Positions 4,528 to 8,846 of a stretch of DNA of 8,846 bases are shown one piece after another (positions within the stretch are counted from its first letter, which is position 1; every line of letters starts with the position of its first letter). Under the pieces are notes generated by a model. That model searched no databases. It was not told the origin of the DNA and saw only the letters and a program-made list of their open reading frames with translations. The stretch is taken from NCBI GenBank assembly GCA_015657605.1, contig JACDQO010000389.1, positions 1 through 8,846 of the forward strand. Direction: 5' to 3'. Source of the DNA: Limnohabitans sp. Lineage in GTDB: Bacteria > Pseudomonadota > Gammaproteobacteria > Burkholderiales > Burkholderiaceae_C. The translations under genes and the position numbers were made by a program.

Positions 4528-6530
4528 CGCTGGGTGACTTCGCGCATGTCGGTCGTCCCCAAAGTTTTGGGGTTCAACAAAGGCACATCCTTTTTGGCGC
4601 GAGGCTTGCCAATGGGGCTGGACGATTGACCTCTTTGCGTGGCTGCGATGTCTTCTTCGCTGGGGTATTGACCCAGCACCCAGTAGTCAAACACGCGCCG
4701 TGCAATGGGTGCTGCCGCAGCGGCACCAAAGCCAGCGTTTTCGACCACCACGGCCACCGCAATTGTCGGAGATTCGGCCGGTGCGTAGGCCATGTACAAG
4801 GAATGGTCACGTTGGTATTCCGACAACTTGGCCGCATCGTATTTCTCTTTTTGCCCGATCGTCACCGCTTGCGCCGTGCCGGTTTTGCCTCCGCTGGTGT
4901 AGCCTGCGCCAGCAAACACGCGTGCTGAGGTGCCCGAGGTCACCACGCCCACCAAGCCTTTGTGCACCACATCCAGGTGTTCGGGTTTGTAGCCCAGATC
5001 CCGTGGTGCTTGCGCGCCCACCTGGGCTTGCGCATGGGTCAGCGCGTCTTGTGTGGCGGTGACCACACGCGGTTGGAACTGTACGCCCCGGTTGGCCAAG
5101 GTGGCTGTGGCCGAAGCCAGTTGCAGCATGGTGAAGGTGTTGTAACCCTGGCCAATGCCCAGCGAAATGGTCTCGCCGCCAAACCATTTCTTTTGTTCGG
5201 GCTTTTTGAAGTAATTGCGCTTCCACTCGGTGCTGGGCAGGATGCCGCGCACTTCGCCGGGCAAGTCGATGCCCGTGTGTTGGCCAAACCACAAGGGCTT
5301 CATGAAGTCATGGATCGCGTCTACCCCCATGTCATTGGCCAGCGAGTAGTAGTACACGTTGCTCGACGCCACGATGGAGCGCACCATGTCCACGGCACCC
5401 AGGCCATGGTCACCGTGACTGCGAAAGGTGTGCCCGCCATACGTCCAAGAACCTGAGTCTTGGGTGATGGCGCTGGCCGTGCGTTTGCCGGTGGTCAAAG
5501 CGCCCAGGGCCATGAAGGGTTTGTAGGTGGAGCCGGGCGGGTAGGTGCCGCGCAGGGCGCGGTTGAGCAAGGGCTTGTCGATGGAGCCGTTCAGCATTTG
5601 CCAGTTTTCCACATCAATGCCGTCGACGAACCAGTTCGGGTCAAAGGTGGGTTTGCTCACAAAGGCCAGCACCTCACCGGTCCGGGGGTCCAGCGCGACC
5701 AAGGCACCCCGGCGATTGCCGAACAGGTCTTCCGTCATCTTTTGCAGCTGGATGTCGATCGACAAGACCACGTTTTGGCCCGGCGTGGCGGGTCGGTTCG
5801 ACAGGCTGCGAATGGCCCGGCCACCAGCAGACGTTTCGACTTGGTTGACGCCCGTGATGCCATGCAACTCACGCTCGTAGCGTTGCTCAACGCCCAGCTT
5901 GCCGATGTATTCGGTGCCTCGGTAGTTGGCGATGTCGTCGTTTTCTTCCAGCATCTCTTTGTCGCGCTGGTTGATGCGGCCGATGTAGCCAATCACATGG
6001 CTGGCCAGCTCGCCATAGGGGTACTGTCTGAACAATCGGGCTTTGATCTCGACCCCGGGAAAGCGGTAACTCTGTGCACTGAACCGGGCCACTTCTTCGT
6101 CGGTGAGTCGGTTTCGAATGGGCAGGGAATCAAAGCTTTTGGACTCTTCACGCAAACGCTTGAAGCGACGACGGTCTTTCGTTTGGATGTCCACCAGTTC
6201 GGCCAATGCGTCGATGGTGGCTTCCAGATCCTTCACTTTGGATGGCGTGATTTCCAAGGTGTAGGCCGAGTAGTTGTTGGCCAGCACGACGCCATTGCGG
6301 TCCAGAATGTTGCCGCGTGGCGGCACCGTGGGCAAGATGGCCGTGCGGTTGCTTTCGGCCTGCGTCATCAGGTCATCGTGCCGAATGATCTGCAGATAAA
6401 TCAGCCGCGAGGCCAGCAAGCCAAAGCACAACAAAACCACCCATTGGAGGATGACGACGCGGGTTTGAAAGCGGTTAATCTCGGCGCGGGTGTCGCGCAA
6501 TTCCGCAAGAGAAGGCAGGTGCAGTGACAT
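4524..6530 (-). CDS. mrdA: Penicillin-binding protein 2 (elongasome transpeptidase)
   Basis: The product is 668 residues, close to the usual size of PBP2. A cytoplasmic start leads to one membrane anchor at about 24-48. The pedestal/dimerisation domain includes VPPRGNILDRNG (69-80). The transpeptidase domain carries the three signature motifs: STYK with the acylated Ser334, SSN (389-391) and KTG (549-551). PBP2 cross-links new peptidoglycan along the side wall with RodA, MreC and MreD, and is the target of mecillinam. The C-terminal tail (about 625-668) is polar and low in complexity. ATG at 6530 was chosen over the in-frame TTG at 6536, which overlaps the mreD stop. The gap to mreD is 2 bases with only a weak ribosome site, implying translational coupling. 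It is the last gene of the mre operon; rodA, often next, is not present downstream. Confidence 0.97.
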   Translation of the reverse strand: MSLHLPSLAELRDTRAEINRFQTRVVILQWVVLLCFGLLASRLIYLQIIRHDDLMTQAESNRTAILPTVPPRGNILDRNGVVLANNYSAYTLEITPSKVKDLEATIDALAELVDIQTKDRRRFKRLREESKSFDSLPIRNRLTDEEVARFSAQSYRFPGVEIKARLFRQYPYGELASHVIGYIGRINQRDKEMLEENDDIANYRGTEYIGKLGVEQRYERELHGITGVNQVETSAGGRAIRSLSNRPATPGQNVVLSIDIQLQKMTEDLFGNRRGALVALDPRTGEVLAFVSKPTFDPNWFVDGIDVENWQMLNGSIDKPLLNRALRGTYPPGSTYKPFMALGALTTGKRTASAITQDSGSWTYGGHTFRSHGDHGLGAVDMVRSIVASSNVYYYSLANDMGVDAIHDFMKPLWFGQHTGIDLPGEVRGILPSTEWKRNYFKKPEQKKWFGGETISLGIGQGYNTFTMLQLASATATLANRGVQFQPRVVTATQDALTHAQAQVGAQAPRDLGYKPEHLDVVHKGLVGVVTSGTSARVFAGAGYTSGGKTGTAQAVTIGQKEKYDAAKLSEYQRDHSLYMAYAPAESPTIAVAVVVENAGFGAAAAAPIARRVFDYWVLGQYPSEEDIAATQRGQSSSPIGKPRAKKDVPLLNPKTLGTTDMREVTQR

Positions 6531-6532
6531 GC

Positions 6533-7054
6533 TCAAAGGGGCCGAATGTCATCGCGCTCAAATGCCCGGCGTTGCGGCGCCAGCAGCATGGCGCCAATCA
6601 AGGGCCAAAGACCCGCCTGCAGCAAAGGCGCCAGCAGCATCGACCAGCTGGGCCAAGCGTCGTGCACCAACAAGCGGGTCAGCCACTCGACCACAGAGGC
6701 CGCGATGAACAGAGGCAGAATTTGAAGGGCTTGCTCGCCCAGCGGAAACCACAGCATGCGCCGCTGTGTGGCGGTGGCCAAGCCGCACAGCACCACATAA
6801 GACAAGGCGTTTTGACCCAGCAAGGCCGATTCGTGCACGTCCACCATCAAGCCCATGACAAAGGCCAGGACCAGGCCGACTTTGCGGGGTTGGTGGACCG
6901 TCCAAAACACCAAAGCGATCGCCAGCACATCAGGCACCCAGTCTTGGCCCCACAAGCCCAGCAACATGTGCAGCAGCAGCGCGAGCGCCAAGGTCAAACC
7001 AATGAACCGGGGGTTGGCGGGCAACAGCAGTGGACGTCCAGCCGGCATGATCAT
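6533..7054 (-). CDS. mreD: Rod shape-determining protein MreD
   Basis: The product is 173 residues, a small polytopic inner-membrane protein with about five hydrophobic segments (near 17-36, 41-52, 59-72, 84-94, 107-130, 138-160). The family hallmark around the early helices is present (WGQDWVPDVLAIALVFWTVHQP), as is GLMVDVHESALLGQNALSYV. MreD joins MreC and PBP2-RodA in the elongasome and sets the activity of side-wall synthesis. Its ATG overlaps the mreC stop codon (ATGA, 7054-7051), a classic sign of coupled translation. Its own stop lies 2 bases before mrdA. Identity is supported equally by sequence and by position. Confidence 0.95.
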   Translation of the reverse strand: MIMPAGRPLLLPANPRFIGLTLALALLLHMLLGLWGQDWVPDVLAIALVFWTVHQPRKVGLVLAFVMGLMVDVHESALLGQNALSYVVLCGLATATQRRMLWFPLGEQALQILPLFIAASVVEWLTRLLVHDAWPSWSMLLAPLLQAGLWPLIGAMLLAPQRRAFERDDIRPL

Positions 7055-8007
7055 GGCGAGCCCCCTTCAGTCTTGGCCGGTTGCGGTGGTTTGCTGGCGG
7101 TTTTGTTTTTGTTCGGTGGGATGGGCGTCTTGTCGGCCACAGGTTTGGCCGGCCAGTCTTTCACGGGCAACAACACCAACAAATGACGACCGCGCTCAAT
7201 AGAGGTGGGTTCGGCATGCACGGTGGCAAAAGAGGCATCGACCCGGCGGTCAATTTGCGAGATGCGACCGACATGCAAGCCCGGTGGATAGATGCCGTCG
7301 ATGCCGCTGGTGGTCAGCAAATCACCCTTTTGCATGTCGGTGCCTGAAGGCACAAACTTCAACTCCAAGGCGCCGCCTACGCCCATGGGGTTGCCGTTGG
7401 CTACGTGCCGAGCGCCAGTGCGTGCATTGATGACAGGAATGCTTTGCTGCCGGTCGGTGAGCAAGGTGACTTCGCTGACCAGCGGGTACACCCGGGTGAC
7501 TTGGCCCACCACCCCTTGGGCATCGATCACGGCTGAGCCTGCTTGAATGCCTGCCAAGTCGCCGCGGTCCACCACCACGCGACGCGAATAGGGGTCGGCT
7601 GTGTCGTACAACACTTCAACCGCTTTGCTTGGACCCGCCACACTGGAGCGCAGCTCAAGCAGTTGGCGCAGGTTGGCATTTTCCAGACTCAATTGTTCGA
7701 CTTGTTGTAGCCGCTGGGCTTGGGCAATGGTGCGGGCCTCGAACGACAAAGCGGCATCTCGTGCAGACTCCACACCACCGAGGTAATTGCCCGTCAAATC
7801 CCACAACCGGGCGGGTTGCAACGAGAGCCATTGCAAAGGCGACAAAGCGATGGCCACGCCCGCCCGCAAGGGTTGTGAAATCTGCAGTCGATGGTCTGCC
7901 GCCATCAACATCATCGACAGCAGACTGAGCAAAATGAGTTTGGTGGTGGTGGACAGGCCCTGCCGAAAAATCGGCGGGGCGCTGCGCTCATAAGTATCCA
8001 GGGCCAT
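7051..8007 (-). CDS. mreC: Rod shape-determining protein MreC
   Basis: The product is 318 residues. A short cytoplasmic N-terminus with PPIFRQG (11-17), typical of MreC, is followed by a single membrane anchor (about 20-37). Then come a periplasmic coiled coil (about 80-120, ending ENANLRQLLELR) and the two beta-barrel-like domains, with DPYSRRVVVDRG, VIDAQGVVGQVT, LLTDRQQSIPV and LLTTSGIDGIYPPGLHVG as recognised landmarks. The last roughly 35 residues are a Pro/Lys-rich tail, variable in the family. MreC switches PBP2 into its active state in the elongasome. GGAG (complement of 8018-8021) lies ten bases before the ATG. It starts 39 bases after the mreB stop and overlaps mreD by four bases. 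Confidence 0.97.
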   Translation of the reverse strand: MALDTYERSAPPIFRQGLSTTTKLILLSLLSMMLMAADHRLQISQPLRAGVAIALSPLQWLSLQPARLWDLTGNYLGGVESARDAALSFEARTIAQAQRLQQVEQLSLENANLRQLLELRSSVAGPSKAVEVLYDTADPYSRRVVVDRGDLAGIQAGSAVIDAQGVVGQVTRVYPLVSEVTLLTDRQQSIPVINARTGARHVANGNPMGVGGALELKFVPSGTDMQKGDLLTTSGIDGIYPPGLHVGRISQIDRRVDASFATVHAEPTSIERGRHLLVLLPVKDWPAKPVADKTPIPPNKNKTASKPPQPAKTEGGSP

Positions 8008-8046
8008 GCGGTGAGTGCTCCGGATGCGGCGCGGGTGATCCCGTGC

Positions 8047-8846
<800 letters not shown>

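Noticed and set aside
5460..6527. A 355-codon open frame on the plus strand opposite mrdA
   Set aside because: It lies wholly antisense to mrdA, whose catalytic motifs are intact. The translation is low-complexity, Gly/Gln/Val/His-rich with no recognisable domain, a usual shadow in high-GC DNA.
6524..7186. A 220-codon plus-strand frame opposite mreD and the mreC end
   Set aside because: Gln/His-rich shadow of a membrane protein gene. mreD fits by sequence, length and overlap with mreC.
8032..8043. CGGG/CCCG hairpin in the mreB-mreC gap as a terminator
   Set aside because: Only 4 bp and no T-run. The genes are evidently one operon, and such short stems are expected by chance.

Overview
The window looks like chromosomal DNA of a betaproteobacterium, most likely Burkholderiales/Comamonadaceae. 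This rests on the high-GC coding style, the sequence flavour of MreB/MreC/MreD/PBP2, and the CruR (DUF2946) / PCu(A)C / TonB-receptor neighbourhood, which is typical of that order. The genus cannot be fixed from the sequence alone. No rRNA, tRNA, CRISPR array, insertion sequence or phage gene was seen.

Left block (about 1-2334, minus strand): a copper-acquisition operon. In transcription order it holds a CruR-like DUF2946 leader peptide (2334-1957), a periplasmic PCu(A)C copper chaperone (1815-1336), a second CruR-like peptide (1298-936), and a TonB-dependent outer-membrane receptor that runs off the left edge (838-1). CruR is established in Bordetella pertussis as an upstream ORF. Its nascent chain senses copper through a CxxC motif and stalls the ribosome on a C-terminal RAPP motif, which controls Rho-dependent termination before the copper-uptake genes. 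Here both copies keep the Cys pair and an R-A/G-P-P end, and each sits directly upstream of one structural gene. The layout therefore suggests two copper checkpoints in series within one operon, and this is the most interesting part of the window.

Middle block (2477-4511, plus strand): a glutathione S-transferase gene divergent from the copper operon; a two-gene unit encoding a short DksA/TraR-type C4 zinc-finger protein and a small protein resembling the eRF1/Pelota-like 'translational machinery protein' family; and a VOC (glyoxalase-fold) protein. The spaces between them hold nested inverted repeats.

Right block (4524-8846, minus strand): the rod-shape/elongasome operon mreB-mreC-mreD-mrdA (PBP2), tightly packed with an ATGA overlap (mreC/mreD) and a 2-base gap (mreD/mrdA). 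It ends at a perfect hairpin shared with the convergent VOC gene. rodA, often next in this operon, is not adjacent. mreB is cut by the right edge and carries two compensating single-base indels, at 8762-8767 and about 8609, that break the reading frame. In an elongasome gene close to the end of the window, these are more likely sequence errors than true inactivation.
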